A stretch of 64,000 nt of DNA, from positions 887,001 through 951,000 of the forward strand of contig NZ_CP058649.1 of the NCBI RefSeq assembly GCF_018141445.1, read 5' to 3'. Below the pieces are notes generated by a model. It saw nothing but the letters and a program-made list of their open reading frames with translations. It did no database searches and was not told where the DNA came from. Shown piece by piece: positions 7,590 through 15,121 of this stretch. Positions within the stretch are counted from its first letter, which is position 1. The number at the start of each line of letters is the position of its first letter. This stretch comes from Vallitalea pronyensis (GTDB taxonomy: Bacteria > Bacillota > Clostridia > Lachnospirales > Vallitaleaceae). A program made the position numbers and the translations under genes.

Positions 7590-8471
7590 TTATCGCGCTT
7601 CTAATACTTTCTCAGCTAAAGTAAAGAATTCTTTTACCTTAACAGAAACGCCTGCAATATCATCCACACTACCATCGTCTTTAACCGTAACGGCTGTAGG
7701 GTCTTGGGTTTCTACTAATTTAGCTTCAACAAGTGCAGCTTGTTCAGTCCAAGTTTTACCACCATCGTTAGATAATGTATAATTACCTGCAGCCACTTGT
7801 TTCTTCTTGTCATCGCCACCATCTTTATGAAGACCGTTCCAGTTAGCAGCAACGATATAACCGTTAATGACTGTTGCATCAAATGTGGCTTTCCAACCTG
7901 TCTGCTCACTAAAATTATCTTCTTCTGCATGATAAGCGCCATCTTTCCAATTACCGCTACCAGTAGGTCCATTAGCAAGGGCTTCTTCGGCTAATGTAAA
8001 GAGTTCTGTTACATAAATAGAAACCCCAGCGATATCATCTGTTTTACCTTCATCATTATAGGTAATAGCCGTTGGGTCTTGTTTTTCTAATAAGAAGTTT
8101 TCAGCTGCTTCGGCTTGTTCATGCCATTCTGATTGACCATTACCTTTTTCAACGAGGCCATAAGCTCCAGATTTTGAAGTGGTTTTCTTATCGTCACCAC
8201 CGTGGATAGAAGCACCGTTCCAATCTGCGGATATGATTTTACCGTCTTTAACTTCTAAAGTCACAACAGATTTCCAGCCTGAATCCCCAAAGTCCCCTGT
8301 AGCAAAGTAAATGCCATCTGCATAGGCTGCTGTTTCATTATCTTTTGAATCTGTAGAGGTGTCATTTGAACCTGTTTCTTTGTATGTATCTTCAGTTGTT
8401 TTTTTTCCACACCCTGCTATCACGCTGATTGTTAAAATAACTACTAATATAGATGTTAATATTTTTTTCAT
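7590..8471 (-). CDS. Secreted lipoprotein with two tandem FMN-binding-like repeats
   Basis: A lipoprotein signal with lipobox VIAGC (Cys21) is followed by a Thr/Ser/Asp-rich linker and two homologous repeats of about 115 residues (~51-165 and ~172-290). Each runs DGxY...GWK....V.x.GxIxxAxWNG...GGDDKK, then a helix with EK/ETQDPTA(I/V)T, then DDIAGVS(I/V)xV and a (L/F)FTLAE helix. The layout resembles FMN-binding-domain lipoproteins such as Listeria PplA, whose flavins are attached by ApbE at a D-x-x-(S/A)-G-A-(T/S) motif. The repeat motif DDIAGVS would place Ser where Thr is usual. Function as an extracellular electron carrier is inference. It has a good ribosome binding site (AAGGAGGC) and its own promoter. 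Older annotation of relatives is often pheromone or immunogen lipoprotein. Confidence 0.7.
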   Translation of the reverse strand: MKKILTSILVVILTISVIAGCGKKTTEDTYKETGSNDTSTDSKDNETAAYADGIYFATGDFGDSGWKSVVTLEVKDGKIISADWNGASIHGGDDKKTTSKSGAYGLVEKGNGQSEWHEQAEAAENFLLEKQDPTAITYNDEGKTDDIAGVSIYVTELFTLAEEALANGPTGSGNWKDGAYHAEEDNFSEQTGWKATFDATVINGYIVAANWNGLHKDGGDDKKKQVAAGNYTLSNDGGKTWTEQAALVEAKLVETQDPTAVTVKDDGSVDDIAGVSVKVKEFFTLAEKVLEAR

Positions 8472-8578
8472 AGTTGCCTCCTTAGTCTTATAACCACCTT
8501 AGTAAAAAGTCATAAGGCATTATAAGTTTACTTGTTAATAGATAGGCATATTAGGTAATATACCTATGTTACAGAGTT

Positions 8579-8607
8579 ATTATATGTGTAACAGTTCTAA
8601 AAATCAA
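8579..8607 (-). promoter_or_regulatory. Sigma-A promoter for the minus-strand lipoprotein gene
   Basis: Read on the minus strand: TTGATT (8607-8602), 17 bp, TATAAT (8584-8579), about 108 bp before the start codon. The remaining part of the divergent gap (8608-8815) shows no gene. Confidence 0.6.
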
Positions 8608-8815
8608 TTAAAGGGTCAATAAAGTAAGTTTTGTAAGTTTTGTTAAGTAGAAATGGGTTAAGCTTATGTAGCATAAGACTTCCTTATGGCTGGCTTCGTA
8701 AAATAGTTAATTACTTAACGAACATAAAACCATAAAAAGTCAAGATGACAACAAGACAAGAATATAAAAATAGAATCCTAACATTTTATACAGCATAAGT
8801 AACCAAATGCCTTGA

Positions 8816-8844
8816 AAATATAGTAAAAAAAAGATGTATATTTT
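8816..8844 (+). promoter_or_regulatory. Possible sigma-E promoter of spoIIID
   Basis: AAATATA (8816-8822), 14 bp, TATATTTT (8837-8844): the spacing is right and most positions agree with the sigma-E consensus, but the region is AT-rich so chance matches are easy. spoIIID is a sigma-E gene in Bacillus. Confidence 0.35.
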
Positions 8845-8895
8845 GCAAAGTTCTCCCATATATTTAACTAAGCAATGATTCGAGGGGGATTTATC

Positions 8896-9168
8896 TTGAA
8901 GCAATATATAGAGGAAAGGGCTATTGAGGTTGCAAATTATATTATCTCTTCCAATGCTACTGTAAGACAAACTGCCAAAAAGTTTGGTATTAGTAAATCA
9001 ACGGTGCACAAAGACGTCACAGAAAGGCTAAGCAAGATTAATCCAGGGTTAGCCTTAGAGGCTAGAAAGGTCCTTGACATTAATAAATCAGAAAGGCATA
9101 TTCGAGGTGGTTTAGCGACTCGAGCTAAATATGTCAGTATGTCCCATACACGACCAACGCTCTATTAA
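8896..9168 (+). CDS. spoIIID: Stage III sporulation transcriptional regulator SpoIIID
   Basis: SpoIIID is a small DNA-binding protein that represses and activates mother-cell genes between sigma-E and sigma-K. The helix-turn-helix ATVRQTAKKFGISKSTVHKD, followed by the basic tail with SERHIRGGLATRAKY, is diagnostic. The frame is open from ATG 8875, but GAGGGGGA (8882-8889) sits six bases before TTG 8896. That start gives KQYIEERA right after the initiator, as in B. subtilis SpoIIID, so a TTG start is preferred (90 residues). A terminator follows, then mbl, the same neighbour as in Bacillus. Confidence 0.95.
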   Translation: MKQYIEERAIEVANYIISSNATVRQTAKKFGISKSTVHKDVTERLSKINPGLALEARKVLDINKSERHIRGGLATRAKYVSMSHTRPTLY

Positions 9169-9170
9169 AA

Positions 9171-9221
9171 GAGGGATCTCACCTAAAGGATTTTATCCCA
9201 GGTGAGATGCCCCTTTTTTTT
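9171..9221 (+). terminator. Terminator after spoIIID
   Basis: ATCTCACCT (9176-9184) / AGGTGAGAT (9200-9208), extended by GGG/CCC with one bulge, then a long T run. Confidence 0.9.
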
Positions 9222-9367
9222 ATCTAAATAGAAAAGTGTTTGACATATATTGCTATACCATTTCAACATAGGTCTTAAATCGGATGTCGTAACAGGGTTG
9301 TACTAAGTCAAAATAGGGCTGAAATAGTAAAATCATGGGGACTAAGTACCATTTTTTTGCGCCTATA

Positions 9368-9395
9368 TAATAGAATGTTAAAAAAGTGCCGATAA
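9368..9395 (+). promoter_or_regulatory. Possible sigma-D promoter upstream of mbl-flhO-flhP
   Basis: TAAT (9368-9371), 16 bp, GCCGATAA (9388-9395) resembles the flagellar sigma-D consensus TAAA-N15-GCCGATAT. Downstream lie two flagellar rod genes, which in B. subtilis (flhO, flhP) belong to the sigma-D regulon. Confidence 0.5.
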
Positions 9396-9420
9396 ATATT
9401 AAAATTTATCAAATTCCCCT

Positions 9421-9448
9421 TTGAAAATTGCAGGTATTTGTATATAAT
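9421..9448 (+). promoter_or_regulatory. Sigma-A promoter upstream of mbl
   Basis: TTGAAA (9421-9426), 16 bp, TATAAT (9443-9448), leaving a leader of about 260 nt before mbl. I see no recognisable structure in that leader. The 9222-9367 part of this 546-base gap shows no gene. Confidence 0.55.
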
Positions 9449-9714
9449 ATGTATATGGAAATAGCGTATAATAGCATAAAATCTACATTGCAATAGACAG
9501 AACCATTTGATAAAAAAGATTTTAATTCTATTGTTTGTTGTAAAAGCTTGCAATTGTTAATCAGTAATTGATTTTGTCAATTAATGAATGGTGATAATAC
9601 AAATATACAATAATTTTCTAAAAATGAAGAAAAGTATGGGTTGATTATGGATGAAAAGACAAGATAACATACTTTCTTATACCAAAATAAAAAGATTACG
9701 GAAGGGGATAAATA

Positions 9715-10701
9715 ATGTTTGGAACAGATATTGGAATTGACTTAGGAACGGCTAACATACTGGTGTATATAAAAGGTAAAGGTGTCATATTAAGAGAGCC
9801 TTCAGTTGTTGCTATAGATCGTGATACAAATAAAATTCTTGCAGTAGGTAGTGATGCCAGAAGAATGTTAGGTAGAACACCAGGTAACATCGTTGCCATT
9901 CGTCCACTTAGACAAGGTGTGATATCCGATTATACAGTAACTGCAAAAATGATAAAATACTTTGTGTCAAAATCAGTAGGTAAAAGGCTTCGAAAACCTC
10001 GTATTACAGTGTGTGTACCAAGTGGTGTAACAGAAGTAGAAAAACGTGCCGTTGAAGATGCTACCTATCAAGCAGGAGCAAGGAAAGTCGAGATTATTGA
10101 AGAACCCATTGCAGCAGCTATTGGGGCAGGTATTGATATCAGTAAAGCCTGTGGCAGCATGGTGGTTGATATTGGTGGAGGAACCTCTGATATCGCGGTT
10201 ATTTCTCTAGGAGGAACCGTTGTTAGCACATCCATCAAAGTAGCTGGTGATAATTTTGATGAAGCCATTGTGCGGTATATGCGTAAAAAACACAATCTAT
10301 TAATCGGGGAAAGAACAGCCGAAGAGATTAAGATTAAGATAGGAACAGCTTATAAAAGACCAGAGATATTGACCATGGATGTACGTGGAAGAAATCTCAT
10401 TACCGGTTTACCTAAGACCATTACAGTATCTTCTGAAGAAACTGAAGAAGCTTTAAGAGAAGCAACATCCAATATTGTAGAAGCTGTTCACAGCATTCTA
10501 GAAAAAACACCACCAGAGTTATCCGCTGATATTTCAGACAGAGGTATTGTGTTAACAGGTGGCGGCAGTTTATTACAAGGTCTTGATCAGTTAATTGAGA
10601 ACAAGACAGGTATCAATGTGATTACAGCAGATGATGCCCTTACTTGTGTGGCTATTGGTACAGGTAAGTATGTGGAATATCAAGCCAATCAAAAAAACTA
10701 A
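9715..10701 (+). CDS. mbl: MreB-family rod-shape actin homologue (Mbl type)
   Basis: MreB/Mbl filaments move along the inner membrane face and organise side-wall peptidoglycan synthesis. The actin-fold ATP-binding parts are present: phosphate-1 [14 protein letters not shown], the PSVVAID strand, [11 protein letters not shown], phosphate-2 [14 protein letters not shown] and the adenosine motif [15 protein letters not shown]. Length (328) is normal. Position between spoIIID and two flagellar rod genes matches B. subtilis mbl, hence the symbol; without the mreBCD locus in view, assignment to a particular paralogue rests on synteny. The start has AAGGGGATAAAT upstream. Confidence 0.92.
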   Translation: MFGTDIGIDLGTANILVYIKGKGVILREPSVVAIDRDTNKILAVGSDARRMLGRTPGNIVAIRPLRQGVISDYTVTAKMIKYFVSKSVGKRLRKPRITVCVPSGVTEVEKRAVEDATYQAGARKVEIIEEPIAAAIGAGIDISKACGSMVVDIGGGTSDIAVISLGGTVVSTSIKVAGDNFDEAIVRYMRKKHNLLIGERTAEEIKIKIGTAYKRPEILTMDVRGRNLITGLPKTITVSSEETEEALREATSNIVEAVHSILEKTPPELSADISDRGIVLTGGGSLLQGLDQLIENKTGINVITADDALTCVAIGTGKYVEYQANQKN

Positions 10702-10727
10702 TGATGAATTAAAGGTTAGGTGAAAGC

Positions 10728-11501
10728 ATGGTTAGAGGTTTATACACCGCTTCAAATGGTATGATTGCGAGGCAGCAGAAATTGGATATTGTGTCCAATA
10801 ACCTTGCGAATGTGCACACCGCAGGTTTTAAACGTGATGGTGTGATTGTCGAGTCTTTTGACAGTGTTTTAACAAAAAAAATTAAAGACCCCAGTATGCC
10901 TCATGACCAAGTCATTGGAAAAATGACTTTAGGTTGTAAAGTAGGCAATATCTTTACAGACTATACCCAAGGTGGCGCTACACCTACTGGGAATCCTTAT
11001 CATGTTGCCATAACAGGTGATGGCATGATTGCTATCGGTCAAGAAAATGCCCAAGGTGAATTAGAGACAAGGTATACACGAGACGGTTCATTTGTCGTAT
11101 CCAATGAGGGTACACTCATGACCCGAGAAGGGAATTATGTCCTTGGTACACAAGGTAAAATTGTTTTGGAAAGCAGTACGGGACAAAATATCCGTATTGG
11201 CAAAGATGGGACAATCTACGACAATGACCAAATCATAGACCAGATTCAGGTAGTTGATTTTGAAAATCCAGAGTCTTTAAGAAAGATTGGGGACAACTTG
11301 TATCGTCAAACAACAGATTCTGTGGAACAAGGGTTTAGCGGATCACTTCTACAAGGTTATACAGAGAGCTCCAATGTGAACACAGTGAAAGAAATGGTGG
11401 ATATGATTAGTGTTATGCGCGCTTTTGAAGCCAATCAGAAAGTGGTTCAGACCCAAGATGAAACCCTCAAAAAAGCGGCAAATGAAATTGGTAGATTGTA
11501 G
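10728..11501 (+). CDS. flhO: Flagellar basal-body rod/hook protein (FlgF/FlgG family, FlhO-like)
   Basis: This is a distal-rod family protein that joins the flagellar hook to the basal body. The N-terminal signature MVRGLYTASNGMIARQQKLD with SNNLANVHTAGFKRD, and the C-terminal GSLLQGYTESSNVNTVKEMV plus the MRAFEANQKVVQ helix, are the paired coiled-coil ends of the FlgEFG family. It lies 26 bp after mbl and 41 bp before a close paralogue, the B. subtilis mbl-flhO-flhP order. The FlgF-like versus FlgG-like role is assigned by synteny. Confidence 0.9.
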   Translation: MVRGLYTASNGMIARQQKLDIVSNNLANVHTAGFKRDGVIVESFDSVLTKKIKDPSMPHDQVIGKMTLGCKVGNIFTDYTQGGATPTGNPYHVAITGDGMIAIGQENAQGELETRYTRDGSFVVSNEGTLMTREGNYVLGTQGKIVLESSTGQNIRIGKDGTIYDNDQIIDQIQVVDFENPESLRKIGDNLYRQTTDSVEQGFSGSLLQGYTESSNVNTVKEMVDMISVMRAFEANQKVVQTQDETLKKAANEIGRL

Positions 11502-11542
11502 CATGATGATGAGATAAGATAGTGTGAAAGGAATGAAAGCTG

Positions 11543-12358
11543 ATGATACGTTCATTATATACAGCGGCATCCGGTATGAAAACACAACAGATGAATGTGG
11601 ATACCATATCCAATAACCTTGCAAATGTCAACACAACAGGTTTTAAAAAAGAGCGATTGGAATTCAAATCGTTATTATATGAAACATTAGAGCGTGCAGG
11701 AACAGACGCTAATGGTAAAGGACGTCCAGTGAATTTACAAGTAGGTCACGGTGTTAAACCCGTTGGCACTGTAAGAAATTATACAGGTGGTATTATGCAA
11801 AAGACGGCTAATCCTCTGGATGTGGCCATAACAGGAGACGGTTTCTTTGTTATTGATGACTTAGCTGGTGGTCAGGTTTATACAAAGGATGGAAGTTTCA
11901 AAATTGCCTTAGTAGAAGGACAACAAATGCTTATTACCTCAGACGGACGTAAAGTTCTTGATGTAAATGATGAACCCATTATGTTAGATTCTACCATTGA
12001 TATTAAAAAATTAGGCATCAATGCGGATGGAACATTAAGTTATGTTGGCAGTGATGATGAAGTGATTCAGTTAGATGAAAGAATAAAAATTGTTCAATTT
12101 AGAAATGTGAACGGGTTAGAGGCTCTTGGTAGTAACTTATATCGAACAACAGCTGCATCAGGACCTGCCATTGCAGAAGCCGAAGATGATGAATTAGTCA
12201 TGAGTCAACTTATACAGGGCTCTCTTGAAGGTTCTAACGTGCAAGTGGTTGAAGAAATGGTTGGCTTAATTGTGGCTCAACGTGCTTATGAAGTAAGTTC
12301 CAAAGCCATCCAAGCATCCGACGAAATGCTCTCACAAGCTAATAACTTGAAGCGTTAG
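11543..12358 (+). CDS. flhP: Flagellar distal rod protein (FlgG family, FlhP-like)
   Basis: A second FlgEFG-family protein: MIRSLYTAASGMKTQQMNVD, SNNLANVNTTGFKKE, the central GGIMQKTANPLDVAITGDGF segment that defines FlgG, and the C-terminal LIQGSLEGSNVQVVEEMV with a closing AQRAYEVSSKAIQ helix. The good match to the FlgG segment suggests this is the main distal rod subunit. It overlaps no neighbour, follows flhO by 41 bp with GAAAGGAATGAAAGC as ribosome binding site, and is followed by the FlgJ-type gene. Confidence 0.92.
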   Translation: MIRSLYTAASGMKTQQMNVDTISNNLANVNTTGFKKERLEFKSLLYETLERAGTDANGKGRPVNLQVGHGVKPVGTVRNYTGGIMQKTANPLDVAITGDGFFVIDDLAGGQVYTKDGSFKIALVEGQQMLITSDGRKVLDVNDEPIMLDSTIDIKKLGINADGTLSYVGSDDEVIQLDERIKIVQFRNVNGLEALGSNLYRTTAASGPAIAEAEDDELVMSQLIQGSLEGSNVQVVEEMVGLIVAQRAYEVSSKAIQASDEMLSQANNLKR

Positions 12359-12437
12359 GTAAGTCCCAATACTGCGACAACAGGACTTAATTGTCATAAG
12401 TAATTTTTGATTCAATGGTACATAAGCGAAAGGATGA

Positions 12438-12815
12438 ATGAACGTGGACATATCAGGCATTAACCCTAATATCTATCAACAATTAAACATATCAAAACAA
12501 GATAAGGTGACCACGACATCTTTTGAGGATGCATTAAAAAAAGCTGAAGAAGAACAAGATGATAAAGCATTACGTGAAGCATGCCGTGAGTTTGAAGAAT
12601 ATTTTGTGAATCAAATGTTTAGTGAAATGCGAAAAACGGTACATGGCGGTAGCCTTATACCAAAGTCACAAGGCGAAAAGATTTTTGAAGATATGCTTTA
12701 TGAAGAGTACTCAAAGGAAATAGCAAAAGAACAGGGCATAGGCATTGCTCAGATGATGTTTGAGCAATTATCCAACACGGGTACGGTTAATCAAGTTAAA
12801 AGTGGGTTAAAATAA
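12438..12815 (+). CDS. FlgJ-type rod-binding protein without muramidase domain
   Basis: The 125 residues correspond to the N-terminal rod-binding domain of FlgJ: LREACREFEEYFVNQMFSEM, then the Gly/Ser turn and the KIFEDMLYEEYSKEIAKEQG-type segment with GIAQMMFEQL at the end. It would cap and assist rod assembly. The C-terminal peptidoglycan hydrolase domain of enterobacterial FlgJ is absent, as is normal in Firmicutes. It closes the mbl-flhO-flhP unit, its stop lying at the edge of a terminator. Confidence 0.88.
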   Translation: MNVDISGINPNIYQQLNISKQDKVTTTSFEDALKKAEEEQDDKALREACREFEEYFVNQMFSEMRKTVHGGSLIPKSQGEKIFEDMLYEEYSKEIAKEQGIGIAQMMFEQLSNTGTVNQVKSGLK

Positions 12816-12840
12816 GTCCTGATGAATCAGGGCTTTTCTT
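12815..12840 (+). terminator. Terminator after the FlgJ-type gene
   Basis: AGTCCTGA (12815-12822) / TCAGGGCT (12827-12834) with a 4-nt loop, one G-T pair and a T-rich tail; the first base is the last of the stop codon. Confidence 0.8.
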
Positions 12841-13002
12841 TATTCTTATAGGAACGTCCTCTGAATTTAGCATATGAAATAGAAGCATTTTCATATGCGT
12901 CAAGGAAACTTTCCTAACGTAACAACTTGCTTAGCAAGATGCAACGTAGTCGCTTTGTTTAATAGTATCATTAAAAGACAGTTATGGGATAGGGTGTATA
13001 TT

Positions 13003-14094
13003 GTGAAGGCTATTTACTATTTTATTATTTTCATAAACATCATCATAAGTTTGGTAACCACAAAGCAACCCATTCAGTATCATATGGAAGATATTGAGAT
13101 TAACGGACGCCAACAACAGGTTCATACTTTAGAAGTGAACATGAACGATAAGCGGGTTTCTATGGAAAATGTGCTTTCTTTGGGTGCTATTTATGGTTTT
13201 GAGGAAACCAGTACCATGGTTGCAGACGCAGGTGCTGAGATTGGGGTTAACGGTATGTTCTATACCATTTATGGTCATCACATTGGGTTGATGATTAAGG
13301 ATGAAGAACTTATTACCCTAGCTCGAAGCGAAACACCATCCATTGCTATCTTAGAAGATAATCGTGTTTATATTGGCCCTATATCCACCACTGTAGCCAT
13401 CCAAAGGGAAGGCTTAACTTTACCTGTTCAGACGGTTAATGATGCAGCATTTGAAAATACATGGGTACTGTATTCCAGAATATATGGTCGTACCACCCGT
13501 ATTACGCGAAACAGCATTAATTATGTGATTCAAGATAATAAGGTAATTAAAAAAAGCCTAACGGATGAACCCATTGACATTCCTGAAAACGGTTATGTAC
13601 TGTGTCGTGTGAGTCAAGAGCCTGCTCAGGATGATGTTCTAAAAGTAGGGGATGTTGTAACGATTAAAACCACCTACCAGCCAGAAATCGGTCAAGTGAA
13701 AGAGGCTTTTCAATCGGGTGGTTGGCTAGTGAAGGATGGAAAGAATGTAGCCAAGAACTATGAGCCTTATATAGGAAACACCTTAATTCCCAATCCAAGA
13801 ACCATCATAGGGGTCACAGCCGATAATCAACTGGTTGTAAAAGTTATTGACGGCAGACAAGAAGAGAGCTATGGTATTTCAGGTAAGGAAGCAGCAGAGC
13901 TTATGTTGGGTTCAAATTGTATCCAAGCTGTCTATTTAGACGGTGGAGCATCCAGTACCATGGTCTTCAATGGAAAAGTGGTCAATCAGCCATCCAGTAA
14001 TGAAGAGCGTAAAGTAGCCCATAGCATCATTTTTCGTACAAAAGGCACCTCCTTTGCTAATGTGTTTGCACATGAAGGTGTTGTAAAAAAATGA
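13003..14094 (+). CDS. Exported phosphodiester glycosidase (NAGPA) domain protein
   Basis: The C-terminal half matches the NAGPA family (named after the human mannose-6-phosphate uncovering enzyme; bacterial members act on or are linked to exopolysaccharide and spore/cell-surface glycans). Supporting motifs are GVNGMFYT, NPRTIIGVTADNQLVVKVID, GISGKEAAELML and AVYLDGGASSTMVFNGKVVN. The frame is open from ATG 12895, but GTG 13003 has AGGGTG upstream and starts directly before the hydrophobic segment AIYYFIIFINIIISLV, giving a signal-anchored exported protein of 363 residues. The start is therefore inferred. The residues before it have no hydrophobic or conserved character. It stands alone; the true substrate is unknown. 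Confidence 0.8.
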   Translation: MKAIYYFIIFINIIISLVTTKQPIQYHMEDIEINGRQQQVHTLEVNMNDKRVSMENVLSLGAIYGFEETSTMVADAGAEIGVNGMFYTIYGHHIGLMIKDEELITLARSETPSIAILEDNRVYIGPISTTVAIQREGLTLPVQTVNDAAFENTWVLYSRIYGRTTRITRNSINYVIQDNKVIKKSLTDEPIDIPENGYVLCRVSQEPAQDDVLKVGDVVTIKTTYQPEIGQVKEAFQSGGWLVKDGKNVAKNYEPYIGNTLIPNPRTIIGVTADNQLVVKVIDGRQEESYGISGKEAAELMLGSNCIQAVYLDGGASSTMVFNGKVVNQPSSNEERKVAHSIIFRTKGTSFANVFAHEGVVKK

Positions 14095-14096
14095 GG

Positions 14097-14125
14097 TTGC
14101 ATTTAACATTTATATATGTTAAGAT
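14097..14125 (+). promoter_or_regulatory. Promoter of the SAM-type riboswitch transcript
   Basis: TTGCAT (14097-14102), 17 bp, TAAGAT (14120-14125), with TG at 14117-14118 giving an extended -10. The predicted start, near 14132, is about 30 nt before the riboswitch P1 stem. Confidence 0.6.
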
Positions 14126-14163
14126 GGATTTAGAAATTTTACACATTTAACTAAATAGAAATG

Positions 14164-14260
14164 CTTATCAAGAGTTAGGGTAGAGAGTTAGCTCGGTGAC
14201 CCTACGCCAGCCTGCATATTGTAAGGTGGTTCTGCTAACGTCGATAAGGCTTTATCATAG
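14164..14260 (+). promoter_or_regulatory. SAM-I-type (S-box-like) riboswitch aptamer lacking P4
   Basis: All core parts of the SAM-I fold can be drawn. P1 is CTTATC (14164-14169) / GATAAG (14243-14248), and CTTATCAAGAG is the classic S-box opening. P2 is TAGGG (14176-14180) / CCCTA (14200-14204) and GAG / CTC (14185-14187 / 14192-14194), separated by a kink-turn with opposed GA (14183-14184) and GGU-GA (14195-14199). P3 is GCC-AG-CC (14206-14212) / GG-T-GGT (14225-14230), matching the SAM-contacting asymmetric loop of S-box P3 (AA/U), with AG in place of AA. A pseudoknot joins the P2 loop GTTAGC (14187-14192) to GCTAAC (14234-14239). Only GTC lies between that strand and P1, so P4 is missing. 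It precedes metK with one gene between. Ligand identity is inference. Confidence 0.72.
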
Positions 14261-14291
14261 AAACCTTCTTGATGTTCAGAGGGTTTATTTT
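14261..14291 (+). terminator. Riboswitch-controlled terminator
   Basis: AAACCTTCT (14261-14269) / AGAGGGTTT (14278-14286) followed by ATTTTATT. The upper strand AAACCTT can instead pair with AAGG-TTT at 14246-14253 (one C bulged), and 14246-14248 belongs to the 3' strand of P1. The terminator and the antiterminator therefore exclude each other: an OFF switch when ligand holds P1. From 14292 to 14532 I see no further gene or clear promoter. Confidence 0.7.
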
Positions 14292-14532
14292 ATTGTTAAA
14301 GTTTAATTAATACTTCTTGTAATGTATGGTAAATACCTGTATGGGGTGATAAGATAAGAGGGTATGCTTTTCATCTAAATTGCCTTATGATATTATTTGT
14401 AACAGCATAAGGGGGCAAATACATCATTTTAGGTATGAATGCATGATATAGGTAATACTATAATTATAAGTTGATTAATGATGGTCGTATACGTTGTAAC
14501 GAGAGTTTAGCGAGAATCGTAGGAGGGCATGT

Positions 14533-15009
14533 ATGAAAAACATTTTTGCATTACCCGTATCAATCATTGAATTAATGATTGTATCGGCAACACCACTGAT
14601 TGAACAAAGAGGTGCCGTACCATTAGCGGCCTTAAGTCATTTTAGTCCAAGTGAGGCATATTTATGGACATTGATTGGTGCCATTATACCGGCTCCTTTC
14701 ATTTTATTTCTTATGCCAAAAGTATTAGAAATTCTTAAGAAAGTGAAGGGTTTAGGTAAATTAGCTAACTGGTATGAAAATAAAGCATTAAAAAAAGCAG
14801 AAAAAGTAAAAGATAATTATAAATATCTGAGCATCTTTTTATTTGTGGCTATACCATTACCTGGCACAGGGGTATGGACGGGCTCAACCATTGCAGCACT
14901 TCTTGGGTTTGATTTTAAGAAGTCATTGCTAGCAGTGGTATTAGGTGCTTCATTAGCAGGTGTGTTTATGTTAATGATATCTTATGGTGTAAAATTTCTA
15001 GTCGCATAG
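14533..15009 (+). CDS. Small multidrug-export-type membrane protein (COG2426 family)
   Basis: A 158-residue integral membrane protein of the COG2426/Sm_multidrug_ex family. It has an N-terminal re-entrant or membrane segment with EQRGAVPLAAL, a second segment WTLIGAIIPAPFILFLMPKV, a basic cytoplasmic loop (KALKKAEKVKDNYK), the conserved FVAIPLPGTGVWTGSTIAAL and a final hydrophobic helix. Despite the family name, transport function is not established. It has a good ribosome binding site (AGGAGGGC). It lies between the SAM-type riboswitch and metK, 112 bp before metK, so it may share SAM-dependent control and could have a role in methionine or SAM-related export. That role is inference only. 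Confidence 0.82.
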   Translation: MKNIFALPVSIIELMIVSATPLIEQRGAVPLAALSHFSPSEAYLWTLIGAIIPAPFILFLMPKVLEILKKVKGLGKLANWYENKALKKAEKVKDNYKYLSIFLFVAIPLPGTGVWTGSTIAALLGFDFKKSLLAVVLGASLAGVFMLMISYGVKFLVA

Positions 15010-15121
15010 GTATACATAGATACAGTATCCTATAAACCAGTTGATAAGGTAGATATGATTGAACGGTCAAGGCATGTGATTGCTTCGTTCAAACATGAAG
15101 GTACGAAAGGAGAAATGAAGA

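Noticed and set aside
9300..9360. Small hairpin ATGG...CCAT followed by T run as a terminator or riboswitch end
   Set aside because: Only four pairs; too weak to support, and no aptamer-like sequence precedes it.
14164..14260. Cobalamin, c-di-GMP or ZTP riboswitch
   Set aside because: None of their conserved blocks is present, whereas P1, kink-turn, pseudoknot and P3 of the SAM-I fold all are.
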